From positions 1 through 64,000 of the forward strand of contig UBYX01000027.1 in assembly GCA_900469955.1 (NCBI GenBank): DNA of 64,000 nucleotides, in the 5' to 3' direction. A model generated the notes under the pieces. That model had not been told where the DNA came from. It ran no database searches and saw only the letters and a list, made by a program, of their open reading frames with translations. Of the stretch, positions 8,812-19,043 are shown piece after piece; the stretch's first letter is position 1, and the number at the start of each line of letters is the position of its first letter. This DNA comes from Hyphomicrobiales bacterium. GTDB lineage: Bacteria; Pseudomonadota; Alphaproteobacteria; Rhizobiales; Rhizobiaceae. A program made the position numbers and the translations under genes.

Positions 8812-8976
8812 TCAGAAGCCGAGAGCGCTACGGACCCACGGCAGAAGAAAGACCGCGACTGCACCGACTGCGAGGCCCCACCCCGCCCGGGCGACACGCC
8901 CTCCGAAATTCGGCGCAAAGGCCGCAAGAAAACCGCAGATCAGCGCGTAGTAAACCAGATTGAGGGGGTCGACCAT
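8812..8976 (-). CDS. Small two-helix membrane protein between sufB and sufC, 54 aa
   Basis: Starting at MVDPLNLVYYALICGFLAAFAP, the 54-residue product has two hydrophobic helices (about 6-20 and 30-47) with a short Arg-rich turn. A weak RBS (GGAAAG) lies about 10 bases upstream; the longer frame to 9015 overlaps the sufB end and is less likely. It lies in the suf operon with tight spacing to sufB (about 28 bases), so it is almost certainly co-transcribed. Such a gene is not part of the textbook SUF system. I do not recognise a named family. Confidence 0.7.
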   Translation of the reverse strand: MVDPLNLVYYALICGFLAAFAPNFGGRVARAGWGLAVGAVAVFLLPWVRSALGF

Positions 8977-9004
8977 GTCCGCGGCTTTCCGGATATTCCT
9001 CGAT

Positions 9005-10474
<1,470 letters not shown>

Positions 10475-10622
10475 GTCATTCTCCAAATCTTGCCAGTTCA
10501 AATTCCGGCAATTCTTGTCATCGTCGCGGACGGCAGCTGCCACCCTTATGTAGGCGCCAGAAGGCTGTTTTCACACCTTTTGGCAAGTGGAAATTTGCGC
10601 TTCCGCAAATTTGCCGATCGGC

Positions 10623-11789
10623 TTACGCGGCCTCTCCCGCCGGCTTTCGCCGGGCAGCGATTTTCGCAAAAGCCGCAAGCGCCTGCGCGATATCCTCGCT
10701 GGTTGTATCAGCACCCAACGAAATCCGCAGTGCGCCAAGCTTCGGGTCATGCCCCATCGCGGTAAGAACGTGACTTTCGCCGACCTTTCCGGAAGAGCAG
10801 GCCGAACCTGCCGAGAGTGCGATTCCTTCAAGATCGAAAGCGATCTGTCCGGTTTCCGACTTCAACCCCGGCAGGGTGAAAAAGGACGTATTGCATACGC
10901 GGTTTACGTCGGCGCCGTGAATAATGACATCCGGCGCCGCCTGATGCATGCCCTGCTCGAGCTGGTCGCGCAGGGTGGCTAACGCGGAACTGCGCTGCCC
11001 CAGGTTATCCAACGCGGCCTCCGCCGCAGCGCCAAAGCCCACGATCGCGTGAAAATTCTCGGTCCCCGAGCGATGGCCTTTTTCCTGGCCGCCGCCCCGG
11101 ATCAGCGGCTTCGGCATCAGAGCTTCGCCGCAAGACACCAGCGCACCCGCGCCCTTCGGCCCACCGATCTTGTGCGAAGACAGGATCAGAAAATCGGCGT
11201 CCAGCGTGTTGATATCAACCGGTATGCGGCCGACCGCCTGCACGGCATCGACGACGATTAGCCCGCCATGGGCATGCACGATCGCAGCGGCTTCCGCTAT
11301 CGGCTGCACGATGCCGGTTTCGTTGTTGACCAGCATGACAGCAACGATCGGAAGACCTGAGCTTCGATCATGGCCGCCAAGCAAAGCCTCAAGAGCCGCC
11401 AGATCCACAACGCCATCACGCGATACCGGCACCTGCGAGAGCCTGCCCTGGTCGAAACGCCCGCCCTCACGGATCGCGGGATGCTCGATTGCCGAAACAT
11501 AGAGATGACCAGCCGTCAAAGGCGCCCGGCCCATGAGGAAGTCCGGAGTCAGCACGTGATTGGCGGCTTCCGTGGCGCCGCTCGTAAAAATCACATGCGC
11601 CGGGTCGCTACCGACAAGGGCGGCCACCTGCCGGCGCGCCTTGTCCACGGCAGCACGCGCGGCCCTTCCCTCGCCGTGCACGGACGACGCATTGCCCGGC
11701 AGCCGAAGCGCATCCAGCATGGCTGCACGCGCCCGCGCGCCAAGCGGCGCGGTCGCGTTCCAGTCCAGATATATGCGGTTCAGCGCCAT
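10623..11789 (-). CDS. NifS/IscS-like cysteine desulfurase (SufS2), first gene of the suf operon
   Basis: The 388-aa class V aminotransferase-fold PLP enzyme has the group I layout: IYLDWNATAPL at the N-terminus, PLP lysine in LSSHKIGGPKGAGAL, and active-site loop SAGSACSSGKVGESHVL with cysteine about 60 residues from the end. It is distinct from the SufS downstream, so the operon carries two desulfurases; the same arrangement is described in Agrobacterium as sufS2BCDS1XA. AAAGG lies just upstream of the ATG. The promoter region (11790-12045) holds repeated TTCTAAA elements. Confidence 0.9.
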   Translation of the reverse strand: MALNRIYLDWNATAPLGARARAAMLDALRLPGNASSVHGEGRAARAAVDKARRQVAALVGSDPAHVIFTSGATEAANHVLTPDFLMGRAPLTAGHLYVSAIEHPAIREGGRFDQGRLSQVPVSRDGVVDLAALEALLGGHDRSSGLPIVAVMLVNNETGIVQPIAEAAAIVHAHGGLIVVDAVQAVGRIPVDINTLDADFLILSSHKIGGPKGAGALVSCGEALMPKPLIRGGGQEKGHRSGTENFHAIVGFGAAAEAALDNLGQRSSALATLRDQLEQGMHQAAPDVIIHGADVNRVCNTSFFTLPGLKSETGQIAFDLEGIALSAGSACSSGKVGESHVLTAMGHDPKLGALRISLGADTTSEDIAQALAAFAKIAARRKPAGEAA

Positions 11790-11807
11790 TGGCCTTTTGA
11801 TTTCCGT

Positions 11808-11814
11808 TTCTAAA
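11808..11814. promoter_or_regulatory. TTCTAAA heptamer near the sufS2 start
   Basis: This is one of four copies of TTCTAAA/TTTAGAA in the sufS2-hydrolase intergenic region; it lies about 20 bases before the sufS2 ATG, where a bound protein could block translation initiation or early elongation. The half-site resembles those reported for the rhizobial iron regulator Irr, but this is inference. Confidence 0.3.
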
Positions 11815-11935
11815 TACGAGTGGAGTAAGGGTCGGCAGACGGGATGCCCCGCATTTTTCTTGAAATTTCCTTGAGCCTTGCCTTATGAGACATCGCATCG
11901 GGCGTCACTTCAAAGATGCCCAAAGTTTCGAATGG

Positions 11936-11955
11936 TTCTAAATTTGGTTTTAGAA
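11936..11955. promoter_or_regulatory. Palindromic TTCTAAA-N6-TTTAGAA operator candidate of the suf operon
   Basis: A perfect 7-bp inverted repeat (11936-11942 and 11949-11955) with a 6-base AT-rich spacer sits about 150 bases upstream of sufS2 and 90 upstream of the divergent hydrolase. Rhizobial suf operons are known to be iron-controlled (Irr, RirA), and published ICE boxes use TTTAGAA/TTCTAAA halves, although usually in the opposite order. It is a likely regulator site; which regulator is inference. Confidence 0.5.
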
Positions 11956-12000
11956 AAGCTGAGCGGCTTCGTCAAGTCAAACTCGACGTGATGACCGATT

Positions 12001-12030
12001 TAGAACCTTAGAACGTAGAACCTTAGCACG
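12001..12030 (+). repeat. 15-bp tandem repeat, two copies
   Basis: TAGAACCTTAGAACG (12001-12015) is followed directly by TAGAACCTTAGCACG (12016-12030), one mismatch in 15, and then a decayed TAGACC start of a third unit. The first copy extends the TTTAGAA heptamer at 11999-12005. It lies 15 bases before the hydrolase ATG. Confidence 0.85.
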
Positions 12031-12045
12031 TAGACCGGAGTACCG

Positions 12046-12723
12046 ATGCCCGAAGTCATTTTCAACGGCCCCGCCGGCCGCCTGGAAGGTCGCTATCAGC
12101 CTTCCAAGGAAAAGAGCGCTCCCATTGCGCTTATTCTCCATCCTCATCCGCAGTTCGGCGGAACGATGAACAACCAGATCGTCTACCAGCTCTTCTACAT
12201 GTTTCAGAAGCGCGGATTTACGACGCTCCGATTCAACTTCCGCAGCATCGGGCGAAGCCAGGGCGAATTCGACCACGGTGCCGGAGAACTCTCGGACGCC
12301 GCATCCGCTCTGGACTGGGTACAGAGCCTTCACCCGGATTCGAAGAGCTGTTGGGTGGCCGGCTATTCATTCGGCGCCTGGATCGGCATGCAGCTTCTGA
12401 TGCGCCGTCCCGAGATCGAGGGTTTCATGTCGATCGCTCCGCAGCCCAATACCTACGATTTCTCCTTCCTTGCCCCCTGCCCCTCCTCGGGCCTCATTAT
12501 CAACGGTGATGCCGACAAGGTTGCGCCCGAAAAGGACGTCAACGGCCTGGTCGAAAAGCTGAAGACGCAGAAGGGCATCCTGATCACCCATCGCACCGTC
12601 GAAGGCGCCAACCACTTCTTCAACGGCCGCGTGGAAGATTTGATGGCGGAATGCGAAGACTATCTCGACCGCCGCCTCAACGGCGAACTCGTCCCGGAAC
12701 CCGCCGCCAAGCGGATTCGCTGA
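12046..12723 (+). CDS. Alpha/beta hydrolase (dienelactone hydrolase-like fold)
   Basis: This 225-aa cytosolic hydrolase has a nucleophile elbow GYSFGAW (Ser about 103), an upstream oxyanion-type HPHPQFGGTMNN segment, an acidic residue near INGDADKVAP and a catalytic His in GANHFFNGR. The family includes small esterases and peptidases of unknown substrate. GGAG lies 5 bases before the ATG at 12046. It is divergent from the suf operon, and an intrinsic terminator follows. The substrate cannot be read from sequence. Confidence 0.85.
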   Translation: MPEVIFNGPAGRLEGRYQPSKEKSAPIALILHPHPQFGGTMNNQIVYQLFYMFQKRGFTTLRFNFRSIGRSQGEFDHGAGELSDAASALDWVQSLHPDSKSCWVAGYSFGAWIGMQLLMRRPEIEGFMSIAPQPNTYDFSFLAPCPSSGLIINGDADKVAPEKDVNGLVEKLKTQKGILITHRTVEGANHFFNGRVEDLMAECEDYLDRRLNGELVPEPAAKRIR

Positions 12724-12742
12724 CTTCAGACAAAAAAGCTCC

Positions 12743-12766
12743 GGCCGCCGTTTCGGCGGCCTTTTT
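12743..12766. terminator. Bidirectional intrinsic terminator
   Basis: GGCCGCC (12743-12749) pairs with GGCGGCC (12755-12761), followed by TTTTTATTT on the plus strand; the minus-strand exit reaches the A6 run at 12732-12737. It serves the hydrolase and the convergent diguanylate cyclase gene. Confidence 0.85.
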
Positions 12767-13952
12767 ATTTCACGATCTTGATGGGCGCTGATCTTGGAAG
12801 CGCTGAAGACATGGCTTGCCTGACGCAATTGCGGCCCGAGCGTTTTGCCTCATAAAGCGCGTCATCAGCGTTGCGCATGGCGTCGGTAAATTCCTGGCCT
12901 TGCTCGACTTCGGCCACCCCGAAACTTGCGGTGACGCTGAAGGAGGGCGGAAGGGCGCCGATCTGAATGCCCATTGTTCCGCCCCGGAGGGCATGCGCCA
13001 GCAGCACGGCCATCTCCGCCGTCGTGTTCGGCATGAAAATAGCGAATTCTTCGCCGCCAATGCGGCCAAGGACGGCGCTTTTGGGAGCCGTCACCTGCAG
13101 GAGGTCGCCAAACGCCCGGATCACCAAATCGCCGCCATGGTGCCCATAGCTATCGTTGATGCTCTTGAAATAATCCAGATCGCAGATGATGACGGCATGC
13201 CGGGCTTTCGACGCATGCGCAATAGCCGTCTTCACGCCATTCTCGAAGCCGCGTCGATTGGGTAGGCCGGAGAGCCCGTCTCTCTCTGAATTGCTGCGTT
13301 CGTCGGCCATGATCTCCAGCACCAGAACCGAAAGCAGCGTCAGCCCGACGCCCACCACGAGAACGGCTGTCGAACTCTGGGAGATCAGCGCGTAGTTGGT
13401 GTGGATATAGTCCTTGGCCGTCGTTCCCGCCCCTGCAAGCACGGCAAGACCTGCCTTGGCAACAAAATGCAGACCGGTGACCAACAGCAATGCCCCAAGC
13501 ACTCGGTCGATTATCAATCGTCGTGTCGACAGGAAAACAGATACCGCACCTGCCAGTGCCACCAAGGCGAAGGGTGCCTGGTAGGAGAAGGCGTGGGTTA
13601 CGGTGCCCCGCGGCAGGTCATAGATAAACACATCGAGGGCAACGCTCGCCCCCAAAAAACAGCAGGCATACGCGAAGCTGATCTTGCGGCCGTAAAGCTC
13701 CCCGACCCCGATCAGAAGCAGGATCAATCCGCCCAGCACGGCTGCAAAGGCTCCGACCGCCCAGAATTTTGTCAGATCGGTGTAGGCGACGAGCAACTCG
13801 CAAATCGATGATAGCGAAGCGACCGCGAAACCTGCAGCAAACCATAGCGCAGCAGTCCGCGAGCGGCTTCGCGTCGAAACCACGACAAAGACGAGGGAAA
13901 AGAAGATGGCGATGATAAAATTCACCGCCAGGAGAAAGGCCGGACCGTTCAT
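12765..13952 (-). CDS. Membrane-bound diguanylate cyclase (GGDEF)
   Basis: The protein (395 aa) has about seven to eight N-terminal hydrophobic helices (residues 1-200), a short linker and a GGDEF domain (about 225-385). The signature loop reads RIGGEEF, an active form, so c-di-GMP synthesis from GTP is expected. No RxxD inhibitory site is present five residues before the signature (TAPKSAVLGRIGGEEF), so product inhibition through the I-site is unlikely. The membrane part resembles MASE-type sensors, but I cannot name its signal. ATG at 13952; a TTG precedes it in frame. Confidence 0.88.
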   Translation of the reverse strand: MNGPAFLLAVNFIIAIFFSLVFVVVSTRSRSRTAALWFAAGFAVASLSSICELLVAYTDLTKFWAVGAFAAVLGGLILLLIGVGELYGRKISFAYACCFLGASVALDVFIYDLPRGTVTHAFSYQAPFALVALAGAVSVFLSTRRLIIDRVLGALLLVTGLHFVAKAGLAVLAGAGTTAKDYIHTNYALISQSSTAVLVVGVGLTLLSVLVLEIMADERSNSERDGLSGLPNRRGFENGVKTAIAHASKARHAVIICDLDYFKSINDSYGHHGGDLVIRAFGDLLQVTAPKSAVLGRIGGEEFAIFMPNTTAEMAVLLAHALRGGTMGIQIGALPPSFSVTASFGVAEVEQGQEFTDAMRNADDALYEAKRSGRNCVRQAMSSALPRSAPIKIVK

Positions 13953-14144
13953 CAACCAATCACTGCAGCACCCTGCACCTACCCGTTGAGCGTGTCACAA
14001 AGATGGTAAAGGCTCGAAAACAAAAAACCGTTAATGTTTAAGGATCAGGAGTCTGAGGCCTGTCGCATCCTGTTGGATCCGCCCAATCGTGAGCCCGAAT
14101 CTGTCTCCGCCGCTGCTTCATTACCGAATTTGAACATCATCGGT

Positions 14145-14161
14145 ATCACTTTTGAAGTGAT
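14145..14161. repeat. 7-bp inverted repeat upstream of tyrS
   Basis: ATCACTT-TTG-AAGTGAT is a perfect palindrome about 70 bases upstream of the tyrS ATG, in an otherwise featureless 275-base gap between the divergent cyclase gene and tyrS. It may be an operator or a short RNA hairpin. Confidence 0.35.
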
Positions 14162-14227
14162 TAGCAGCAAAAACAGTGCTAGACGCCCGCCACACATCCA
14201 AAACACCCATCCTGCCAGAGATAGATC

Positions 14228-15481
14228 ATGTCCAGGTTCAAGTCCGATTTCCTTCGCACGCTCGACGAGCGCGGTTTCATCCACCAGGTCTCCGACGAGA
14301 CAGGCCTCGATGAGCTGTTCGCCAAGGAAACCGTGACGGCCTATATCGGCTTCGACCCGACGGCGCCCTCGCTGCATGCCGGCGGACTGATCCAGATCAT
14401 GATGCTGCACTGGATGCAGCAAACCGGCCACCGGCCGATCTCGCTGATGGGCGGTGGCACCGGCATGGTCGGCGATCCCTCCTTCAAGGACGATGCCAGG
14501 CAGCTGATGACCGTCGATACGATCGAAAGCAACATCGCCTCGATCAAGCGGGTGTTTTCGAACTACCTGTCCTATGGCGAAGGCTCGCGGGACGCGCTGA
14601 TGATCAATAACGGCGACTGGCTGCGCGAGATCAACTACCTCGAATTCCTGCGCGATGTCGGCCGGCATTTCTCGGTCAACCGGATGCTGTCCTTCGACAG
14701 CGTCAAGACACGGCTCGACCGCGAGCAGTCGCTGTCCTTCCTCGAATTCAACTACATGATCCTGCAGGCCTACGACTTCGTGGAGCTCAACAAGCGCTTC
14801 GGCTGCCGGCTGCAGATGGGCGGCTCCGACCAGTGGGGCAATATCGTCAACGGCATCGACCTCGGTCACCGGATGGGGACGCCGCAGCTCTATGCGCTGA
14901 CCTCCCCGCTTCTGACCACAGCCTCGGGCGCCAAGATGGGCAAGTCGCTGAACGGCGCCGTGTGGCTGAACCCGGACATGCTGTCGGCCTACGACTTCTG
15001 GCAATACTGGCGCAATACCGAGGATGCCGACGTGTCGCGCTTCCTGAAGCTCTATACGACGCTGCCGATGGACGAGATCGCCCGGCTATCGGCGCTCGCC
15101 GGATCGGAAATCAACGAGGTGAAGAAGATCCTCGCGACCGAGGTGACCGCCATGCTGCATGGCCGCGCGGCGGCCGAGGAAGCGGCGGAGACCGCCCGCA
15201 AGACGTTCGAGGAAGGCGCTCTCGCCGACAACCTGCCATCGATCGAGGTTGCGGCCACCGAGCTGGAATCGGGCATCGGCCTGCTCGCGCTGATCGTCAA
15301 GGCAGGCCTTGCGGCATCGAACGGTGAAGCCCGTCGCCATGTCCAGGGTGGCGCGGTTCGCATCAACGACCAGTCCGTCACAGACGAACGCAAGATGGTC
15401 GGCACTGGCGAGGTAACGGGCGATGGCGTCATCAAACTCTCGCTCGGCAAGAAGAAACATATCCTTGTCCGGCCGATTTGA
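14228..15481 (+). CDS. tyrS: Tyrosyl-tRNA synthetase
   Basis: This class I aminoacyl-tRNA synthetase of 417 aa charges tRNA-Tyr. The HIGH-equivalent is in DPTAPSLHAGGLIQ (about residue 40) and the KMSKS-equivalent in GAKMGKSLNGAVWL (about 235). An S4-type RNA-binding domain occupies the C-terminus (about 350-415, with QGGAVRINDQSVTD). The length fits bacterial TyrS. It is followed by a strong terminator. Confidence 0.97.
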   Translation: MSRFKSDFLRTLDERGFIHQVSDETGLDELFAKETVTAYIGFDPTAPSLHAGGLIQIMMLHWMQQTGHRPISLMGGGTGMVGDPSFKDDARQLMTVDTIESNIASIKRVFSNYLSYGEGSRDALMINNGDWLREINYLEFLRDVGRHFSVNRMLSFDSVKTRLDREQSLSFLEFNYMILQAYDFVELNKRFGCRLQMGGSDQWGNIVNGIDLGHRMGTPQLYALTSPLLTTASGAKMGKSLNGAVWLNPDMLSAYDFWQYWRNTEDADVSRFLKLYTTLPMDEIARLSALAGSEINEVKKILATEVTAMLHGRAAAEEAAETARKTFEEGALADNLPSIEVAATELESGIGLLALIVKAGLAASNGEARRHVQGGAVRINDQSVTDERKMVGTGEVTGDGVIKLSLGKKKHILVRPI

Positions 15482-15505
15482 TCGGCCGCAAACGAGACTT
15501 CTCCG

Positions 15506-15530
15506 AAGGGCCGCAGTCGCGGCCCTTTTT
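15506..15530 (+). terminator. Intrinsic terminator after tyrS
   Basis: AAGGGCCGC (15506-15514) pairs with GCGGCCCTT (15519-15527), followed by TTTTTATT. It lies at the convergent end of the AsmA-like gene. Confidence 0.88.
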
Positions 15531-18500
15531 ATTGGAATTCAAAGATCTGTCGGAAGATACCGGGCGCAATCAGCGACAGCGGATTGACCGTCAGCCGCGG
15601 TTTGTCGAAAGGCCCTTCGAGCTTGAAGGTGATGCCGAGAAGGCCGCGATCACGTCCGTTGCCAAGGATGGCGCCGATGATCGGCAATTCCCCGAACAGA
15701 CGGTTCAACCCGTAAGCCGGCATGAAGGTGCCGGTCATGTCCATATTGCCTTTGCTGTCGCGCACCAGCCCTTGGAACGTGGCGCCGATCTGCTCGCCGC
15801 GCACCACCCCGTTCTCCACGGCGAGCGTACCGTTGCGGTAAAGCAGGCTTGCAAAGCCGCGCTGGAATTTCGCGGAAGTCACATCGATATTGCGCTTGGT
15901 CGCGGTACTGAGGCTACGCCCCTCCTGATCTGGCGTGGAAACAAGCGACTGGAGTTTCGTTTCGTTGACGAGCGAGAAACTTCTCAAGTCGAGAGACCCC
16001 GCCCAGGCTTCACCTTCCGCTCTCAGTCGGAGGTTCAGGAGCCCGCCCCGCAGGTTGTTGTAAAGGTTCATGAAGCGGATGACGGCGCCGGCATCGCCAC
16101 TGGTAAGGGAGATCGTATCGCCCCGGCTCATCTCGCTGACGACCGCCTGCCCGCTTTCGGTAACACCCGAAAAATCTGCCTTCGAAATCGTCCCGTTTCG
16201 GCTGGAAAACAACGCCGACACATTGGAGAAAACCTGGTCGTTAAATCCAATCAGGCGCTCGAGCTTTGCGCGAACCGTAGCATTATCCTGATCGTTGCGA
16301 CTGCGGCCGCCGCCGCTTCCCTTCTCTTTTTCAGCCTTGAGCCGCGTAATGACCGGACGGATATCCACCGCTGATCCCGTGATCGATATGTCGAAGCTGT
16401 CTTTTCCACGTTTGACGGCAACCGCATAATTGTCGGCCGGCGAGAGCTGCACATGAGAAAATTCGGCCGCGGTCAGATTGTCTCGGTTGAGAGAGAGGTT
16501 ACCACGAGCACCGAACCCCTCACCTGATAGTTCGAAATTCCGGATATCGGTATGCTCGCCCGTCTCGGAGAGTTCGAATTGGGCTTTTGCAGGGATCCCG
16601 CTGCCTTTCGTCCAACCAAGCCACGGCACGGAAAGCGTCGCCCGGCCAAGATCGAGCGCCACAGTCTGTCGCGTTTCGTCAACCCATGTCCACTGGGCCG
16701 ATATCGATCCGTCGATAATTTCCGACAGGCCCGGTGCCAGCTTCTGGCGCTGCTCGTTGTTGAGCACGGTTTTGATGATCCGCTCGCGTTTCGTGCGCGA
16801 GGTGGAATCGATCGGTTCGGCGAGCGTGATATCGGCCGGCACATCGTCGATCGTGCCCTTTGCAACGAGCCGGGCGATCTGCGTGTCGATGTCCAGGGTG
16901 CCATTCAGAGCGCCGATCCTGCGGCCGGAGAATTCGGGAGCAAGACTGACGTTATCAAGCTCCGCGTGGGCATTCCACGTCGGCTCCGGCGGGTTGTGGG
17001 CCTTGATGAGACCCATCCGGGCCCTCAGATCCACTCTTGCGAGTCCGGAAAAATCCTCGGGCTTGAACTCCGTCCCCTTGAGCGCGCTGATCGGCCGAAA
17101 ATTCGCCAGTTCCGTTACAGCGTCTGCGGGTCCGGCGAGCTTAAGGAACAGGTCCGCCATCAACGGTTTTGCGTAGGTCGAGGGAATGGAAAAGCGGCCA
17201 CCATCGACCACCACGGATCGACCCGACGGGAAGAACGACATGGCACGTGCAATATCCACCGCCAACGCCTCTCCTTTGAGATCGAAGCGACCGTCGATGT
17301 CGCGAAGCGGAGGAATATCGCCCGGCAGGTTGATGCGGGCATCGGCAAGATCGAAATTGATCTGCAATTCGTTCTGGTTGAGCTCCATCGGAACGCCGGG
17401 CCCCTTCATCCGGCCAGCCGGTATGAAGACGGCGATCGATCCGTTCGTCACTGTACCGCCGAACATATTGTCCATGACCCATTCGCGCGGCCGGCGCGCC
17501 ATCCAGAACGGCCAGAGCTGCTTCACTGCCGTGACCTGCATCTGCGGCAACTGAGCCCCGAAACTGATTTCCGGCGACTGCTCGCCAAAACGCACCTTGA
17601 GGGCTCCTGCCATCCGCCCCATGGGGCTGGACACCGCCATCTCGTCGAATTGCAGCTCGCGGTCTGCGGAGAGATAACGTCCATTCGCCTTGAGATCGAA
17701 GCGGGTCGGCTCTTCGCCTTCCGTGGCTCCCACGGCGGTGCCGCCGCTGATCAGGAGATCGAGCCCGAAACCGACGCGCTTGTCATCCGGATTGAGCCGG
17801 CTGAGATCGATCACAGCGCCGGTGAACGGCAGGATGGTCGGCCCGAAACGCGCCTCCGATCTCAGAAGCTCGACCGAGTTCTTCGAAAAGTCATAGGCGA
17901 CATTGATCGTGGCGCCGGTCAATATCTGCTGGAGCCCGTCGAAATAGAAATGCCCAGGAGACTGGCGCAGCGTCGCCGTGATGCGAGGCTCTGTCATCTC
18001 GCGCGCTCGCACCGCGGAGAGATCGAGATCGAGCGACCCTTCGATGCCTTCCCGGGGCGCGCCATCTTCCGTTCGCTGCAGCAGAAAAGGCGTGACCTCC
18101 AACCCAGCCAGCCTCGCCGACAAGGAGCTGGTGACACCCTCGACCGTCTTCGACGCGGCCGTCAGCGTGGCACGGCGGCCATTGAGGCTTATGGCGCCGT
18201 TGACCTCCACCTCGCCATCGATGCTGCGTGCCAATTTGAGATCGTCGACGACGAGTGCGATCGGCTTGCGCCCGGGCGCTGCAGGAAGAAGGATCTCGAT
18301 CCCTGATATATCGATCGAACCGGTGCCGGTTCGTTCCATGAGGCCGCGCGCTTCGTCAAAGCGCTGGAAAGCCTGCTCAAGGAGAGCCGGCATGCCGTCG
18401 ACCCGCACTTCCGACAGCGGCAGCGGGTCCCCCGACGGCAGTTGTGCAGTATCCAGGCGGATATCTTCCGCCTCCATGTGCTTGATCGATATGCGACCGC

Positions 18501-18930
18501 TCAAGAGAGCAAGCGGATCGATGGCCATGCGCATCGCGCCCGCACGGCTCAGATGTTCGCCGGTCGCCTGCTCGACGATGTCGACATTGCGCGCTTCCAG
18601 CGCAAGGCGAAGGCCGGAATCAAAACGGATAGCCGTGGAACCGACGGTTGCGGCATAACGGGGACCTATCGCATCGTTGAGTGCGGCTTGAGCGCGTGCG
18701 GAAAGCGTACTGTCGGCTACACCTCCTTCGATTGCGAAAATCGCGCTGCCCACTGCGAGCATGACCAGCACCAGAAACAGTCCGACAATCTTGCTGAATC
18801 GCTTCATCCGCGTCGGCAGGGGCGGACAATTCACGATAATGGGATCTTCCGCCCGGGCCGAGGGAAGTTCGTGCAGTGGAACGATGTCCTTGCGGTTGAA
18901 GTCGACCCTTTCTCCGCGAATTTCCGCCAT
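15529..18930 (-). CDS. Large AsmA/YhdP-like inner-membrane protein (DUF3971)
   Basis: The 1133-aa protein has a cytoplasmic N-end, one transmembrane helix (about residues 43-66, IVGLFLVLVMLAVGSAIFAI) and a very long periplasmic beta-rich region. It ends with the typical FNPLSLIAPGIF-type C-terminus. The composition and the layout (PLPLSEVRVDGMPALLEQ near 150; a C-terminal AsmA-like region) match the YhdP/DUF3971 group. These are now viewed as bridge-like proteins moving phospholipids between membranes; that role is family knowledge and not shown here. A CTTGAA-type promoter lies upstream. Confidence 0.85.
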   Translation of the reverse strand: MAEIRGERVDFNRKDIVPLHELPSARAEDPIIVNCPPLPTRMKRFSKIVGLFLVLVMLAVGSAIFAIEGGVADSTLSARAQAALNDAIGPRYAATVGSTAIRFDSGLRLALEARNVDIVEQATGEHLSRAGAMRMAIDPLALLSGRISIKHMEAEDIRLDTAQLPSGDPLPLSEVRVDGMPALLEQAFQRFDEARGLMERTGTGSIDISGIEILLPAAPGRKPIALVVDDLKLARSIDGEVEVNGAISLNGRRATLTAASKTVEGVTSSLSARLAGLEVTPFLLQRTEDGAPREGIEGSLDLDLSAVRAREMTEPRITATLRQSPGHFYFDGLQQILTGATINVAYDFSKNSVELLRSEARFGPTILPFTGAVIDLSRLNPDDKRVGFGLDLLISGGTAVGATEGEEPTRFDLKANGRYLSADRELQFDEMAVSSPMGRMAGALKVRFGEQSPEISFGAQLPQMQVTAVKQLWPFWMARRPREWVMDNMFGGTVTNGSIAVFIPAGRMKGPGVPMELNQNELQINFDLADARINLPGDIPPLRDIDGRFDLKGEALAVDIARAMSFFPSGRSVVVDGGRFSIPSTYAKPLMADLFLKLAGPADAVTELANFRPISALKGTEFKPEDFSGLARVDLRARMGLIKAHNPPEPTWNAHAELDNVSLAPEFSGRRIGALNGTLDIDTQIARLVAKGTIDDVPADITLAEPIDSTSRTKRERIIKTVLNNEQRQKLAPGLSEIIDGSISAQWTWVDETRQTVALDLGRATLSVPWLGWTKGSGIPAKAQFELSETGEHTDIRNFELSGEGFGARGNLSLNRDNLTAAEFSHVQLSPADNYAVAVKRGKDSFDISITGSAVDIRPVITRLKAEKEKGSGGGRSRNDQDNATVRAKLERLIGFNDQVFSNVSALFSSRNGTISKADFSGVTESGQAVVSEMSRGDTISLTSGDAGAVIRFMNLYNNLRGGLLNLRLRAEGEAWAGSLDLRSFSLVNETKLQSLVSTPDQEGRSLSTATKRNIDVTSAKFQRGFASLLYRNGTLAVENGVVRGEQIGATFQGLVRDSKGNMDMTGTFMPAYGLNRLFGELPIIGAILGNGRDRGLLGITFKLEGPFDKPRLTVNPLSLIAPGIFRQIFEFQ

Positions 18931-18989
18931 CAGGTTGAGATCTGTCTTTCCATATTCGCGTGTGTGATCTGGACGCCTCGCCGGCCACT

Positions 18990-19019
18990 ATATACCGATT
19001 GCGGCGAATATGATTCAAG
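18990..19019 (-). promoter_or_regulatory. Sigma-70-type promoter candidate for the AsmA-like gene
   Basis: On the minus strand CTTGAA (19019-19014) and GTATAT (18995-18990) are separated by 18 bases, near the rhizobial consensus CTTGAC-N17-CTATAT. The -10 lies 60 bases upstream of the ATG at 18930. The same short gap must also contain the bcp promoter. Confidence 0.45.
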
Positions 19020-19043
19020 ATACCGGCAAAAGAAAGGAAATAC

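Noticed and set aside
6687..8963. 758-codon open frame on the plus strand, antisense to sufD and sufC
   Set aside because: It is the shadow of high-GC genes on the other strand: no Shine-Dalgarno, no domain, and it runs across well-defined suf genes.
14228..14260. GGTTCAAGTCC sequence, resembling a tRNA T-arm
   Set aside because: It encodes the N-terminal residues of TyrS; no acceptor or anticodon stems surround it.
16552..18306. 584-codon frame antisense to the AsmA-like gene
   Set aside because: No domain or RBS; composition typical of a shadow frame.
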